Shown: positions 23,963 to 32,990, counted from the first letter of the stretch. The stretch is DNA of 64,000 nt from Mycolicibacterium setense (GCF_000805385.1 NZ_JTJW01000010.1:248001-312000), one strand, 5' to 3'. Notes: generated by a model from the letters alone, not told the origin. Made by a program: numbers and translations.

Positions 23963-24388
23963 CTACTCGTCGGGAGTGCTGGCCTCGGCGAGTTCTTCCT
24001 CCTCGGCTGCGGCCGCCTCGTCAGCGGCCTTCTTCGCCTCGCGCCCAGCCGGGCTTGCCAGCGACGCACCCGGGTGGGTGGCCGAGGCATATCCGCCGTC
24101 GCAGTTGAGGGACAGCATCACCTCGTCCTCGGCGTGGGTGTACTCGTCACCGGCGTCGCGGACAAAAGGGGCATCCCAGGCATGGGTCACCACACAGTCG
24201 TCCTGGGACAACTTGCTGCCGACGGTCACCGCGACCTTGGCAGTGCCGCCATCGTCCTCGATCGCGGAAGAGGCGTCACCGAACGTCTCGCCCACGACAT
24301 CAGGGGCGGCCGTTGCCACACCCGCTCCGAACAGGCTGACGGCGATGAAACCCACCGCCCCAACCCCGGAAATGACGAGGTTCTTCAT
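23963..24388 (-). CDS. secreted PASTA-like small protein, paralogue 2 of 3
   Basis: A 141-residue exported protein with the same layout as its neighbours: signal peptide, APDVVGETFGDASSAIEDDG, KVAVTVGSKLSQDDCVVTHAW, DAPFVRDAG, LNCDGGYASATHPGAS, SPAGREAKKAADEAAA and terminal EASTPDE. Closest to paralogue 3. The longer frame from 24427 is upstream of the signal peptide, so ATG 24388 (MKNLVISGVG) is chosen. Each copy is separated by 130-180 bases and may have its own promoter. Confidence 0.83.
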   Translation of the reverse strand: MKNLVISGVGAVGFIAVSLFGAGVATAAPDVVGETFGDASSAIEDDGGTAKVAVTVGSKLSQDDCVVTHAWDAPFVRDAGDEYTHAEDEVMLSLNCDGGYASATHPGASLASPAGREAKKAADEAAAAEEEELAEASTPDE

Positions 24389-24523
24389 GTGCGCTCGACC
24401 CCTTACGGCTATCTCGGACTGCAACATCAGTCGGCGAGATTACCGAGCGGTGAACGAAAAGCGGTGGCGCAGAAGGGAACTGTACGTGAACGCTAAGTGG
24501 CGTCGAGCCGAATGAGCACGGAC

Positions 24524-24955
24524 CTACTCGTCGGGAGTGCTGGCCTCTTCGAGCTGCTGCTGCTCCTCGGCAGCGGCCTCGTCGGCGGCAGCCTTTGCCT
24601 CACGGCCGGCCGGGCTGGCGACCGAAGCGCCCGGGTGGGCGGCGGTGGCGTGGTCGCCGTCGCAGTTCAACGCGACCATGACCTCGCTGTCGGCATGCCC
24701 GAACGAGCCGCCGCTGTCACGCACGAACGGGGCGTCCCACGCGTTGGTGACGATGCAATCGCCCTGGGACAGCTTGCTGCCCACCGTGACCGCCACCTTG
24801 GCACTGGCACCGCTGTCCTCGATCGCGCTCGAAGCGTCCGAGTAGGTTTGGCCGACGACGTCAGGTGCGGCAACCGCGACGCCCGCACCGAACAACATGG
24901 ACACGGCCGCACCGGTGACAACGGCAGCTCCGGCACCAACGACAAGCTTCTTCAC
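24524..24955 (-). CDS. secreted PASTA-like small protein, paralogue 3 of 3
   Basis: A 143-residue exported protein. Signal peptide (MKKLVVGAGAAVVTGAAVSM ... GVAVA), APDVVGQTYSDASSAIEDSG, KVAVTVGSKLSQGDCIVTNAW, DAPFVRDSGGSFGH, LNCDGDHATAAHPGAS and the C-terminal EASTPDE. It shares long near-identical stretches with paralogue 2 at DNA level (the 3' ends are alike for about 20 bases), showing a recent tandem duplication. Confidence 0.83.
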   Translation of the reverse strand: MKKLVVGAGAAVVTGAAVSMLFGAGVAVAAPDVVGQTYSDASSAIEDSGASAKVAVTVGSKLSQGDCIVTNAWDAPFVRDSGGSFGHADSEVMVALNCDGDHATAAHPGASVASPAGREAKAAADEAAAEEQQQLEEASTPDE

Positions 24956-25085
24956 GTGTGCCCAACCTCCGAGCGTGGTATCCGATAGATGTTCGTGCGG
25001 ATCCTACAGTCGGCACCGGATCGCCGCAGGACTCGTGAAGTAGCCCCGGCGGGGCAACTTGATGTCACCGGTTTACACAGATATA

Positions 25086-25113
25086 TTGACTGCAACCAGC
25101 AGGTACAGATAAC
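25086..25113 (+). promoter_or_regulatory. candidate promoter of desA1
   Basis: TTGACT (25086-25091), a 16-base spacer and GATAAC (25108-25113) lie 36 bases before the desA1 ATG. The region upstream is AT-rich for this genome (ACAGATATATTGAC). Prediction by eye only. Confidence 0.35.
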
Positions 25114-25148
25114 TGAGCGTCCGCGGGACGCGAGGAGGGTGAGGGCAT

Positions 25149-26150
25149 ATGACGCAGGAATACACCGACCTGCAGCTCCTGCACGAACTCGAGCCTGTCG
25201 TGGAAACCAGCATCAACCGCCACATGCGGATGCGTAAGGACTGGAATCCGCACGACTACATCCCGTGGTCGGACGGCAAGAACTACTACGCGCTCGGTGG
25301 CCAGGACTGGGAGCCCGGACAGTCCAAGCTGTCCGAGGTCGCCAAGACGGCCATGATCCAAAACCTGCTCACCGAGGACAACCTGCCCTCGTATCACCGC
25401 GAGATCGCGATGAACATGGGCATGGACGGCGCCTGGGGTCAGTGGGTCAACCGCTGGACCGCCGAGGAGAACCGCCACGGCATCGCCCTGCGCGACTATC
25501 TCGTCGTCACCCGTGCCATCGATCCGGTGGAGCTCGAGGAACTGCGCGTCGAGCAGGTCACCCGTGGCTTCTCCCCCGGCCAGAACCAGCAGGGCGACCT
25601 GTTCGCCGAGAGCCTGTTCGACTCGGTGATGTATGTCTCGTTCCAGGAGTTGGCCACCCGCGTCAGCCACCGCAACACCGGCAAGGCCTGCGACGACCCG
25701 ATCGCCGACCAGTTGCTGCAGCGAGTCTCCGCCGACGAGAACCTGCACATGATCTTCTACCGCGACGTGTCCGCGGCCGGCCTGGACATCGCGCCCAACC
25801 AGGCGATGGGCTCCCTGCACCGGGTGTTGGACAACTTCAAGATGCCCGGTTACACGGTGCCCGACTTCCGGCGTAAAGCCGTGATCATCGCCGTCGGTGG
25901 CGTCTACGACCCGCGCATCCACCTCGACGACGTCGTGATGCCCATCCTGCGCAAGTGGCGCATCTTCGAGCGTGAGGACTTCAGCGGCGAAGGTGCCCGG
26001 CTGCGTGACGACCTCGGCCGCATCATCGAGGAGCTCGAGGATGCCTGCGACAAGTTCGAGGTCGCCAAGGAGCGCCGCCAGGAACGCGAGCGCAAGGTGG
26101 CCGAGAAGAAGGCCATGAAGAACCTGCTGGTGTCGTCTTCGACTTCATGA
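25149..26150 (+). CDS. desA1: acyl-[ACP] desaturase DesA1
   Basis: A 333-residue soluble di-iron desaturase, homologous to M. tuberculosis DesA1 (Rv0824c, essential), which introduces the double bond needed for mycolic acid meromycolate chains. Both iron-binding carboxylate/His motifs are intact: TAEENRHG and SADENLHM. GAGGAGGGTGAGGG precedes the ATG. It overlaps dusB by ATGA, a pairing conserved in mycobacteria (Rv0824c-Rv0823c). Confidence 0.95.
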   Translation: MTQEYTDLQLLHELEPVVETSINRHMRMRKDWNPHDYIPWSDGKNYYALGGQDWEPGQSKLSEVAKTAMIQNLLTEDNLPSYHREIAMNMGMDGAWGQWVNRWTAEENRHGIALRDYLVVTRAIDPVELEELRVEQVTRGFSPGQNQQGDLFAESLFDSVMYVSFQELATRVSHRNTGKACDDPIADQLLQRVSADENLHMIFYRDVSAAGLDIAPNQAMGSLHRVLDNFKMPGYTVPDFRRKAVIIAVGGVYDPRIHLDDVVMPILRKWRIFEREDFSGEGARLRDDLGRIIEELEDACDKFEVAKERRQERERKVAEKKAMKNLLVSSSTS

Positions 26151-27334
26151 CCCTGACCGCCCCGCCGCCCACAGCAGCGGCAGCGCCGGCCCGATCCCAA
26201 CTTCGGATCGGGCCGTTCGCGTTGCCCAGTCCCGTCGTCCTGGCGCCCATGGCCGGGGTGACCAACGTGGCGTTCCGCACCCTGTGCCGCGAGCTAGAAA
26301 TCGCCCGCGCCGGCACCGTCAGCGGTCTCTACGTGTGCGAGATGGTCACCGCGCGGGCACTGGTCGAACGCCATCCCGTCACCATGCACATGACGACCTT
26401 CGGCCCCGACGAATCGCCGCGGTCGCTGCAGCTCTACACCGTGGACCCGGAAACCACCTACCTGGCGGCCAAGATGATCGCCGACGAGGGCATGGCCGAC
26501 CACATCGACATGAACTTCGGCTGCCCGGTGCCCAAGGTCACCAAGCGCGGCGGTGGGTCGGCGCTGCCCTACAAGCGCAGGCTGTTCGGCCAGATCGTCG
26601 CCGCCGCTGTGCGCGGCGTCGCGGGCACTGACATTCCGGTGACGGTGAAGTTCCGGATCGGTATCGACGACGCGCATCACACTCACCTGGACGCCGGGCG
26701 CATCGCCGCCGAGGAAGGCGCGGCAGCCGTGGCGCTGCACGCTCGCACCGCCGCCCAGCGCTATTCGGGCACGGCCGACTGGGATCAGATCGCCGCGCTC
26801 AAGGCCCACGTCACGAGCATTCCGGTGCTCGGCAACGGCGACATCTTCGAGGCCGACGACGCGCTGGCGATGATGGCCGCGACCGGCTGCGACGGCGTGG
26901 TGATCGGCCGTGGCTGCCTGGGTCGGCCATGGTTGTTCGCCGAGCTCTCCGCGGCCTTCAACGGCCGGCCTGCCGCCACTCCGCCGACGCTGGGCGAGGT
27001 GGCCGACATCGTCCGCCGCCACGGCGAGCTGCTCACCGCGCACTTCGGTGAGGACAAGGCCATGCGTGACATCCGCAAGCACGTGGCCTGGTACCTGCAC
27101 GGATTCCCGGCCGGAGCCGAGCTGCGGCGCGGCCTGGCCCTGGTGAAGACGCGTGCCGAACTCGATGACCTGCTCGGCCAACTCGACGGCGACGCGCCGT
27201 TCCCGCCGGCGGCGGGCGGCCCGCGCGGCCGGCAGGGTTCGGCCGCCTCGGTGTCACTACCCGAGGGGTGGCTCGACGATCCCGACGACTGCGCGGTGCC
27301 CGTCGGGGCCGATGTGATGCATTCCGGGGGCTGA
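26147..27334 (+). CDS. dusB: tRNA-dihydrouridine synthase (DusB/NifR3 family)
   Basis: A 395-residue FMN TIM-barrel enzyme that reduces uridines in the tRNA D-loop with NADPH. Family motifs: SPVVLAPMAGVTNVAFR, the catalytic Cys in DMNFGCPVPKVTKRGGGSAL, HARTAAQRYSGTADW, and GCDGVVIGRGCLGRPW binding the FMN phosphate. The C-terminal about 60 residues extend past the usual family end. Equivalent to M. tuberculosis Rv0823c. Translationally coupled to desA1 (ATGA). Confidence 0.93.
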   Translation: MTLTAPPPTAAAAPARSQLRIGPFALPSPVVLAPMAGVTNVAFRTLCRELEIARAGTVSGLYVCEMVTARALVERHPVTMHMTTFGPDESPRSLQLYTVDPETTYLAAKMIADEGMADHIDMNFGCPVPKVTKRGGGSALPYKRRLFGQIVAAAVRGVAGTDIPVTVKFRIGIDDAHHTHLDAGRIAAEEGAAAVALHARTAAQRYSGTADWDQIAALKAHVTSIPVLGNGDIFEADDALAMMAATGCDGVVIGRGCLGRPWLFAELSAAFNGRPAATPPTLGEVADIVRRHGELLTAHFGEDKAMRDIRKHVAWYLHGFPAGAELRRGLALVKTRAELDDLLGQLDGDAPFPPAAGGPRGRQGSAASVSLPEGWLDDPDDCAVPVGADVMHSGG

Positions 27335-27570
27335 CCTGCATTCGCACCGAGATGACATCGAGACGGCACTGTCACCGGGTTGGGTCTAGCTCGGTCTCAG
27401 GATGCCTCAGTACGATGAAACCCCTGCCGCGACTGGCTCGACTGGCCAGTCCGGCACCGTGCTGCTAGAAGAGATGAGGAGAAAAACCTCAGCAGCACCA
27501 GAACACACCGCGGGAACGATGCGCACCGACGCGCACGCGCGAGCTCGAAGAGTCGGAGGCCGGTAAGGAC

Positions 27571-29871
27571 ATGAGTGACGCGGATAACGCCACTCCCGGC
27601 CGTCGCCACCGCTCGCCGGAGGGTGCGTCGGACAACCAATGGATTACCCGATCCCGCAAGCCCTTGCCAGGCGCCGCGCCGTGGGAGCGCCAGGATGCGG
27701 ATCTACCCGATGATTCAGCCCCCGATGAGCCCACCGGCAGTCACGCCGACGGGGTAACTGTCGCCGATCTGATCGCCAAGGTCGCCGGCACCGGGTTCAC
27801 CCCGTCGCGCCACCGGCTCGAGCCGGACGAGCCTGATGAGCTTGAGGCAGAACCAGAACCCGAACCCGAACCGCAGCCTCAGGCGCATTACTTCCTGGAA
27901 CCCGAGCCGGAACCAGAAGTTGAGCCGGAGGCTGCGCCGGAACCCGAGCCGGCGTACGCACCCGCCTATGTCCGCCCGCCCGTGCCGGAGCCGACCGACG
28001 TCATCGCCGCGGTGCGGATCGAGCCGGACAGCGATGCGCCTGAAGATCCCTTCGGAGCCGAGGATTTCCCGGAGTACGAGGACCCGGTCGAGGACCCGCT
28101 GGATCACCATGAGACCGACACCGACAGCACGGACACCGATGTGCTGCCTGCCCTGCAGGTCTACGACTACGACGCACCCGAGGAGCGCCCGGCGTGGCGC
28201 GTCCGCCCGACGCCGCCCGACGAGCACGATCCGGACGAAACCACCGTGATCGAGGGCCTGCGGCCCCCCATCAACCGCCGGGTGATGCTGGCCGGACGAG
28301 CCGCCGCCGCGATGCTCGCGGTACTCACGCTGGTCCTGACCGGCGGCGCCTGGCAGTGGCAGTCCTCGAAGAACGACAGTCTCAACAAGGTCGCCGCGCT
28401 GGACCCCAACTCGCGCGACATCCTCGACCCCAATGCCCAGTTCGGCGACGAGAACTTCCTGATCATCGGCACCGACAGCCGGTTCGGTGAGAACGGGGGC
28501 ATGGGCGCGGGCGACACGGAGGACGCCGGCGGCGCCCGCTCCGACACGATCATGCTGGTGAACATTCCGGCCAACCGGGAACGTGTCGTCGCCGTGTCGT
28601 TCCCCCGCGACCTGTCGATCAGCCCGATGCAGTGCGAACCCTGGAACCCGGAGACGGCAACCTACGGTCCGCTGTACGACGAGGAGACCGGGACCTACGG
28701 TCCGGACGAGATCTACACCGAGACCAAGCTGAACTCGGCTTTCGCCTTCGGCGGGCCGAAGTGCCTGGTGAAAGTGATCCAGAAGCTGTCCGGGTTGTCG
28801 ATCAACCGGTTCATGGCCGTCGATTTCGCCGGCTTCTCGAAGATGGTCGATGCGCTCGGCGGGGTCGAGGTGTGCAGTACCACCCCACTCGAGGACTATG
28901 AGCTGGGCACCGTGCTGCCGATCGCCGGACGTCAGATGATCGACGGCCACACCGCGCTGAACTATGTGCGGGCCCGCCAGGTGACCACCGAATTCAACGG
29001 GGATTACGGGCGCATCAAACGCCAACAGCTGTTCTTGTCCTCGCTTCTGCGATCGCTGATCTCCCGCGACACATTCTTCTCGCTGAACAAGCTGAACAAC
29101 GTGGTCAACATGTTCATCAGCGACAGCTTTGTCGACAACATCAAGACCAGGGACCTGGTTGACCTCGGCCAATCGGTGCAGGGTGTGAACGCCGGCCGGA
29201 TCACCTTCGTGACCGTGCCGACCGTCGGTTACGCCGACGAGTACGGCAACGAGGTCCCGCGCACGGACGACATGCGCGCCCTGTTCGACGCGATCATCAA
29301 CGACGACCCGCTGCCCGGTGAGAAGAACCCCGACAACACCCCGGTGCCCGGCACCCCGGAATCGGCGACGTCGTCCGTCCAGGCTGCCGCCCCATCGGAG
29401 ACTCCCCAGTCGACCGCTCCGGCCCCCGCACCGGCCACCACCGACAGTGGTGAGACGGTCAGCGCCGTCACCACCGAACCGCAGCAGGTCACCGTGCAGG
29501 TGTCGAACTCGACAGGCGAGAGCGGCCTGGCCTCCACGGCGGCCACTGAGCTGCAGGAACACGGTTTCAACGTCAACACCCCCGACGATTACCCGAGCAC
29601 GCTTCCGGCCACCACGGTGTTCTTCTCCCCCGGCAACGAAGAGGCGGCCGCGACGGTGGCCAGCTCCTTCACCAACCCGACCATCGAACGCGTCTCAGGC
29701 ATGGGCGACGTGGTGCAGGTGGTGCTGGGCTCGGACTTCAATTCGGTGAGCCCGCCCACTCCGAGCGGCTCGGAGGTGCAGGTGCACGTGCTGAAAGGCA
29801 CCGGCGCCAGCCCGACCCATCTTCCCGAGGACCTGACGGTCACCAACGCCGCCGACACCACCTGCGAATAG
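27571..29871 (+). CDS. LytR-CpsA-Psr (LCP) family protein with LytR_C domain
   Basis: A 766-residue membrane protein, homologue of M. tuberculosis Rv0822c. Layout: a long acidic cytosolic region (about 1-235) with Glu-Pro repeats (EPEPEPEPQP), one transmembrane helix (about 245-265, AAAAMLAVLTLVLTGGAWQW), the extracellular LCP domain with the pyrophosphate-binding residues (IGTDSRFGEN, RSDTIMLVNI, SFPRDLSI), and a C-terminal LytR_C domain (VTVQVSNSTGESGLASTAAT). LCP enzymes transfer arabinogalactan onto peptidoglycan. The long acidic tail is unusual for LCP proteins and typical of this branch. Confidence 0.92.
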   Translation: MSDADNATPGRRHRSPEGASDNQWITRSRKPLPGAAPWERQDADLPDDSAPDEPTGSHADGVTVADLIAKVAGTGFTPSRHRLEPDEPDELEAEPEPEPEPQPQAHYFLEPEPEPEVEPEAAPEPEPAYAPAYVRPPVPEPTDVIAAVRIEPDSDAPEDPFGAEDFPEYEDPVEDPLDHHETDTDSTDTDVLPALQVYDYDAPEERPAWRVRPTPPDEHDPDETTVIEGLRPPINRRVMLAGRAAAAMLAVLTLVLTGGAWQWQSSKNDSLNKVAALDPNSRDILDPNAQFGDENFLIIGTDSRFGENGGMGAGDTEDAGGARSDTIMLVNIPANRERVVAVSFPRDLSISPMQCEPWNPETATYGPLYDEETGTYGPDEIYTETKLNSAFAFGGPKCLVKVIQKLSGLSINRFMAVDFAGFSKMVDALGGVEVCSTTPLEDYELGTVLPIAGRQMIDGHTALNYVRARQVTTEFNGDYGRIKRQQLFLSSLLRSLISRDTFFSLNKLNNVVNMFISDSFVDNIKTRDLVDLGQSVQGVNAGRITFVTVPTVGYADEYGNEVPRTDDMRALFDAIINDDPLPGEKNPDNTPVPGTPESATSSVQAAAPSETPQSTAPAPAPATTDSGETVSAVTTEPQQVTVQVSNSTGESGLASTAATELQEHGFNVNTPDDYPSTLPATTVFFSPGNEEAAATVASSFTNPTIERVSGMGDVVQVVLGSDFNSVSPPTPSGSEVQVHVLKGTGASPTHLPEDLTVTNAADTTCE

Positions 29872-29884
29872 TCCGGTAGGCGGC

Positions 29885-29901
29885 ATTCACCGTTCGTTCA
29901 T
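29885..29901 (+). promoter_or_regulatory. PHO-box-like direct repeat upstream of phoU
   Basis: ATTCAC (29885-29890) and GTTCAT (29896-29901) repeat with an 11-base period, the spacing used by OmpR/PhoB-type regulators such as RegX3. It lies 46-62 bases before the phoU start. An equivalent repeat is found before pstS (36228-36244). Binding is inferred. Confidence 0.55.
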
Positions 29902-29934
29902 CGGCGGATCGTGACTACAGGCCCGCTGACCGCA

Positions 29935-29940
29935 TAATCT
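29935..29940 (+). promoter_or_regulatory. -10 element of phoU (leaderless)
   Basis: TAATCT ends 6 bases before the ATG at 29947, so transcription probably begins at the start codon. The start of the PHO-box-like repeat is about 50 bases upstream of it. Confidence 0.5.
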
Positions 29941-29946
29941 TGCAGC

Positions 29947-30615
29947 ATGCGTACCCATTACAACGAGCAATTGCGTTCACTTACGGACCAACTCGGCCAG
30001 ATGTGCGAGTTGGCGGGTACCGCAATGGAGCGCGCTACACAGGCGCTGCTGCAGGCCGATCTCGCGCTCGCCGAGCAGGTCATCAGCGACCACGACCAGA
30101 TGACCACGCTGAGCACTCAGGCCGAGGAGGCCGCGTTCGTGTTGCTGGCGTTGCAGGCTCCGGTGGCGGGTGACCTGCGCTCGGTAGTGGGTTCCATTCA
30201 GATCGTTGCCGACGTGGACCGGATGGGCGCGCTGGCGCTGCATGTCGCCAAGATCGCACGCCGTCGCCACCCGCAGCACGTGCTGCCGGAGGAGGTGAAC
30301 GGCTACTTCGCCGAAATGGGCCGCGTTGCAGTCGAATTGGGGAACGCCGCTCGCGAGGTGCTGCTCACCCAGGATCCGGAGAAGGCCGCCCGGATCCAGG
30401 AGGAAGACGATGCGATGGATGATCTGCATCGCCACCTGTTCTCGGTGCTGATGGACCGCGAGTGGAAGCACGGCGTGACCGCTGCGGTCGACGTCACGTT
30501 GCTGAGCCGCTTCTACGAGCGGTTCGCCGACCACGCTGTCGAGGTGGCCCGGCGGGTGATCTTCCAGGTCACCGGCTCCTACCCGGACGGGGATCCGGTT
30601 TCGACGAACCAGTGA
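29947..30615 (+). CDS. phoU: phosphate-signalling protein PhoU (PhoY2-like)
   Basis: A 222-residue all-helical protein with two PhoU repeats: MRTHYNEQLRSLTDQLGQMCE opens the first, and the family E..A...D..ID/MD motif is seen as DHDQMTT and EEDDAMDDLHRHLF. It conveys phosphate status from the Pst transporter to the SenX3-RegX3 two-component system, restraining RegX3 when phosphate is ample. Equivalent to M. tuberculosis phoY2 (Rv0821c). It carries its own PHO-box-like repeat. It is convergent with a marR gene (1-base gap). Confidence 0.94.
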   Translation: MRTHYNEQLRSLTDQLGQMCELAGTAMERATQALLQADLALAEQVISDHDQMTTLSTQAEEAAFVLLALQAPVAGDLRSVVGSIQIVADVDRMGALALHVAKIARRRHPQHVLPEEVNGYFAEMGRVAVELGNAAREVLLTQDPEKAARIQEEDDAMDDLHRHLFSVLMDREWKHGVTAAVDVTLLSRFYERFADHAVEVARRVIFQVTGSYPDGDPVSTNQ

Positions 30616-30616
30616 C

Positions 30617-31144
30617 TCAGGGCCGGTCGGCGGGCGGCACCAGACGGACCCCGTCTTTGTGCGCCCCGGCCAGGTCTCCGAGCACCTTGACCAGCACCTG
30701 CAGGTCCGCACCGCTGTAACGCAGCAGGAACTCGCGTGTCCCGCGATCCATCTCCTCGTGCAGCTGCCGGTGCACGTCGGCGATGAGTTCTCCGTCGGCG
30801 GTCAGCCCGAGCTGGATCTCCTTACGGTTGCCAGGCACCGGTGCGCGGGCCACCAGGCCGGCCTCGACCAGCCGCTGCACGTGTTTGGAGACGGTGCCCT
30901 TGAGCCGGCCTGAGCGTGCCGCGAGTCCGACGACGCTGACCGGGCCCTCGGCGATCTCCGCCAGCAGGTGCATCGACGACGTCGGGAGCGTACGCAGCAC
31001 GTGCTGCAGCCGCTGCGGGCATCGGGCCGCCATGAAATCGCGCTCGGCGTCGCCGTCCCCGTCGTTCCCGAGCCGGTCGCCCACCGTGGTCATGAGCCCG
31101 GCGATGGCCTCGATCAACTCGAGTTTGGTTTTCACGGAAACCAT
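30617..31144 (-). CDS. MarR-family transcriptional regulator
   Basis: A 175-residue winged-helix regulator. The DNA-binding part reads TLPTSSMHLLAEIAEGPVSV, VGLAARSGRLKGTVSKHVQRL and VPGNRKEIQLGLTADG (recognition helix and wing). The open frame extends to 31525 through the neighbouring dehydrogenase gene, but ATG 31144, or the GTG at 31135, gives the family N-terminus. Two GGTTT/AAACC-type inverted repeats lie at and before its start, one near the promoter of the divergent dehydrogenase, so it likely represses both. Confidence 0.85.
   Translation of the reverse strand: MVSVKTKLELIEAIAGLMTTVGDRLGNDGDGDAERDFMAARCPQRLQHVLRTLPTSSMHLLAEIAEGPVSVVGLAARSGRLKGTVSKHVQRLVEAGLVARAPVPGNRKEIQLGLTADGELIADVHRQLHEEMDRGTREFLLRYSGADLQVLVKVLGDLAGAHKDGVRLVPPADRP
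31127..31142. promoter_or_regulatory. MarR operator-like repeat, site 1
   Basis: GGTTTTCACGGAAACC is an inverted repeat (GGTTT and AAACC outer arms) overlapping the start codon of marR. It resembles site 2 at 31175-31188. Confidence 0.45.
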
Positions 31145-31174
31145 CTTGCCACCCGGCGCGGGTGTGCGTAGATT

Positions 31175-31188
31175 GTTTCCACAGAAAC
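31175..31188. promoter_or_regulatory. MarR operator-like repeat, site 2
   Basis: GTTTC-CACA-GAAAC is a perfect 5-base inverted repeat with a 4-base spacer, 29 bases before the dehydrogenase start, flanked by CATA as in an AT-richer promoter. Confidence 0.5.
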
Positions 31189-31216
31189 CATATCCCTCGA
31201 AACCAAAGGAGCCGCC

Positions 31217-32191
31217 GTGAAAGCAGCACTGGTCACCGAATGGGGCGCGCACCCCGCCTACACCGACGTGCCCGAGCCTGAGGCGCACGACGGCACCGAA
31301 ATCGCCGCCGTCGAAGCCTCGGCCCTGACCAATCTCACCCGTGCCCTGGTGTCCGGAAAGCACTACGCCAGCACGGAGATTCAACTGCCGGCCGTTCCGG
31401 GCGTCGACGGAGTGGCGCGGCTTACCGACGGCCGTCGCATCTACACCGGAGCGCTCGGCTACTCGGGGATGATGGCGCAGCGCGCACTGGTCGACCCCGA
31501 CGGCGGTGTCGAGGTCCCCGAGCATGTGGATTCGGTGACCGCCGCCGCACTACCCAACCCCGGCATCTCGGCCTGGACTGCACTGTCACACGCCGCAGCC
31601 GTCAAACCCGGCGACCACGTGCTGATACTGGGCGCCACCGGCGTAACCGGTTCGATGGCAGTGCAATTGGCCAGCGCCATGTTCGGCGCGGAGACGGTGG
31701 TGGCCGCCGGTCGCAACGCCGAACGGCTGGCGTGGCTACGGTCGGCGGGCGCCCACCACACGATCGCGCTCGGTGAGCAGGATCTGGGTGCCCAGGTCGC
31801 CGAGATGCACGCCGAGCGCCCGTTCGACGCGGTACTCGACTACCTGTGGGGAGACCCGGCCGCACAGGTGCTCACCGCCCTGGCCGCCGGCCATTCCGCC
31901 GCGCACTACCATCCGACCCGCTTCGTGCAGATCGGGTCGATGGCCGGACCGGGGCTGCATCTGGACGCCGGAATACTGCGCGGCACCGGGATCACCCTGA
32001 GCGGGGTGGGCATCGGCAGCGTGCCACCCGAGGTGCTGGCCCGGGCCCGAACCGAGGCACTGCCCCGGCTGTTCGCGATGGTCGCCGACGGACAACTCGA
32101 ATTACGCACCCAGCCAAGGGCATTGGCGGACGTCGCCGAAGTGTGGGCGGGCCGCGAGCCGTCGGGAACCCGCGTGGTGCTGACGCCCTAG
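31217..32191 (+). CDS. zinc-independent medium-chain dehydrogenase / quinone oxidoreductase
   Basis: A 324-residue MDR-superfamily protein. The GroES-like N-terminal part (MKAALVTEWGAHPAYTDVPE) is followed by the NADPH Rossmann motif HVLILGATGVTGSMAVQLAS (A-x-G-x-x-G variant) and a C-terminal lobe. Zinc-binding Cys clusters are missing, so it belongs to the quinone-oxidoreductase branch. Substrate unknown. AAAGGAG 6 bases before GTG supports the start. It is divergent from marR with operator-like repeats between them. Confidence 0.88.
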   Translation: MKAALVTEWGAHPAYTDVPEPEAHDGTEIAAVEASALTNLTRALVSGKHYASTEIQLPAVPGVDGVARLTDGRRIYTGALGYSGMMAQRALVDPDGGVEVPEHVDSVTAAALPNPGISAWTALSHAAAVKPGDHVLILGATGVTGSMAVQLASAMFGAETVVAAGRNAERLAWLRSAGAHHTIALGEQDLGAQVAEMHAERPFDAVLDYLWGDPAAQVLTALAAGHSAAHYHPTRFVQIGSMAGPGLHLDAGILRGTGITLSGVGIGSVPPEVLARARTEALPRLFAMVADGQLELRTQPRALADVAEVWAGREPSGTRVVLTP

Positions 32192-32204
32192 ACGCCTCGG
32201 CCGG

Positions 32205-32981
32205 TCAGCCGAAGCGGCCCGAGATGTAATCCTCGGTCGCCTTCTGGGTCGGGTTGGAGAAGATCTTCTCGGTGTCGTCGATCTCGATCAGCCGGCCCGG
32301 TTTGCCGGTGGCCTCGAGATTGAAGAATGCGGTCTGATCGCTCACCCGGGCGGCCTGCTGCATGTTGTGCGTCACGATGACGATCGTGAAATCCTGCTTG
32401 AGCGTGGAGATCAGATCCTCGATGGCCAGCGTCGAGATCGGGTCGAGCGCCGAGCAGGGCTCGTCCATCAACAGCACATCGGGCTGCACAGCGATCGCGC
32501 GGGCGATGCACAACCGCTGCTGCTGACCGCCCGACAGGCCGCCGCCGGGCTTGTCCATGCGGTCCTTGACCTCGTTCCACAGGTTGGCACCGCGCAACGA
32601 ACGCTCGGCCACCTCGTCGAGGGTCTTCTTGTTGCGCACACCCTGCAGTTTCAGCCCGGCCACCACATTGTCACGAATGGACATGGTGGGGAACGGGTTC
32701 GGGCGCTGGAACACCATGCCGATGGTCTTGCGCACACCCACCGGGTCCACGCCGGCGCCGTAGATGTCCTCACCGTCGAGCAGCACCGACCCCTCGACAC
32801 GGGCCCCGGGGATGACCTCGTGCATGCGGTTCAGCGTGCGCAGCACGGTCGACTTGCCGCAGCCCGACGGGCCGATGAAGGCCATCACACTGCGCGGCTG
32901 CACCGAAAGCGAAACCTCGGAAACGGCGTGAAACGCGCCGTAGTAGATGTTGACGTCCTTGAGATCCAGCCGCTTGGCCAT
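32205..32981 (-). CDS. pstB: phosphate ABC transporter ATP-binding protein PstB
   Basis: A 258-residue ABC ATPase energising phosphate import. Walker A GPSGCGKST, signature LSGGQQQRLCIARAIA and Walker B VLLMDEPCSALDPI are intact. Last gene of the pstS-pstC-pstA-pstB set, 9 bases after pstA; equivalent to M. tuberculosis phoT (Rv0820). Convergent with the dehydrogenase gene. Confidence 0.96.
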   Translation of the reverse strand: MAKRLDLKDVNIYYGAFHAVSEVSLSVQPRSVMAFIGPSGCGKSTVLRTLNRMHEVIPGARVEGSVLLDGEDIYGAGVDPVGVRKTIGMVFQRPNPFPTMSIRDNVVAGLKLQGVRNKKTLDEVAERSLRGANLWNEVKDRMDKPGGGLSGGQQQRLCIARAIAVQPDVLLMDEPCSALDPISTLAIEDLISTLKQDFTIVIVTHNMQQAARVSDQTAFFNLEATGKPGRLIEIDDTEKIFSNPTQKATEDYISGRFG

Positions 32982-32990
32982 GGGTAACTC

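Noticed and set aside
27841..27960. Repetitive GAACCCGAACC-type DNA suggesting a CRISPR or satellite repeat
   Set aside because: It is codon-level repetition of Glu-Pro in the cytosolic tail of the LCP protein, with no spacers.
27715..29562. Long minus-strand frame opposite the LCP gene
   Set aside because: Shadow ORF: composition dominated by Gly/Arg/His/Val, no motif, while the plus strand encodes clear LCP motifs.
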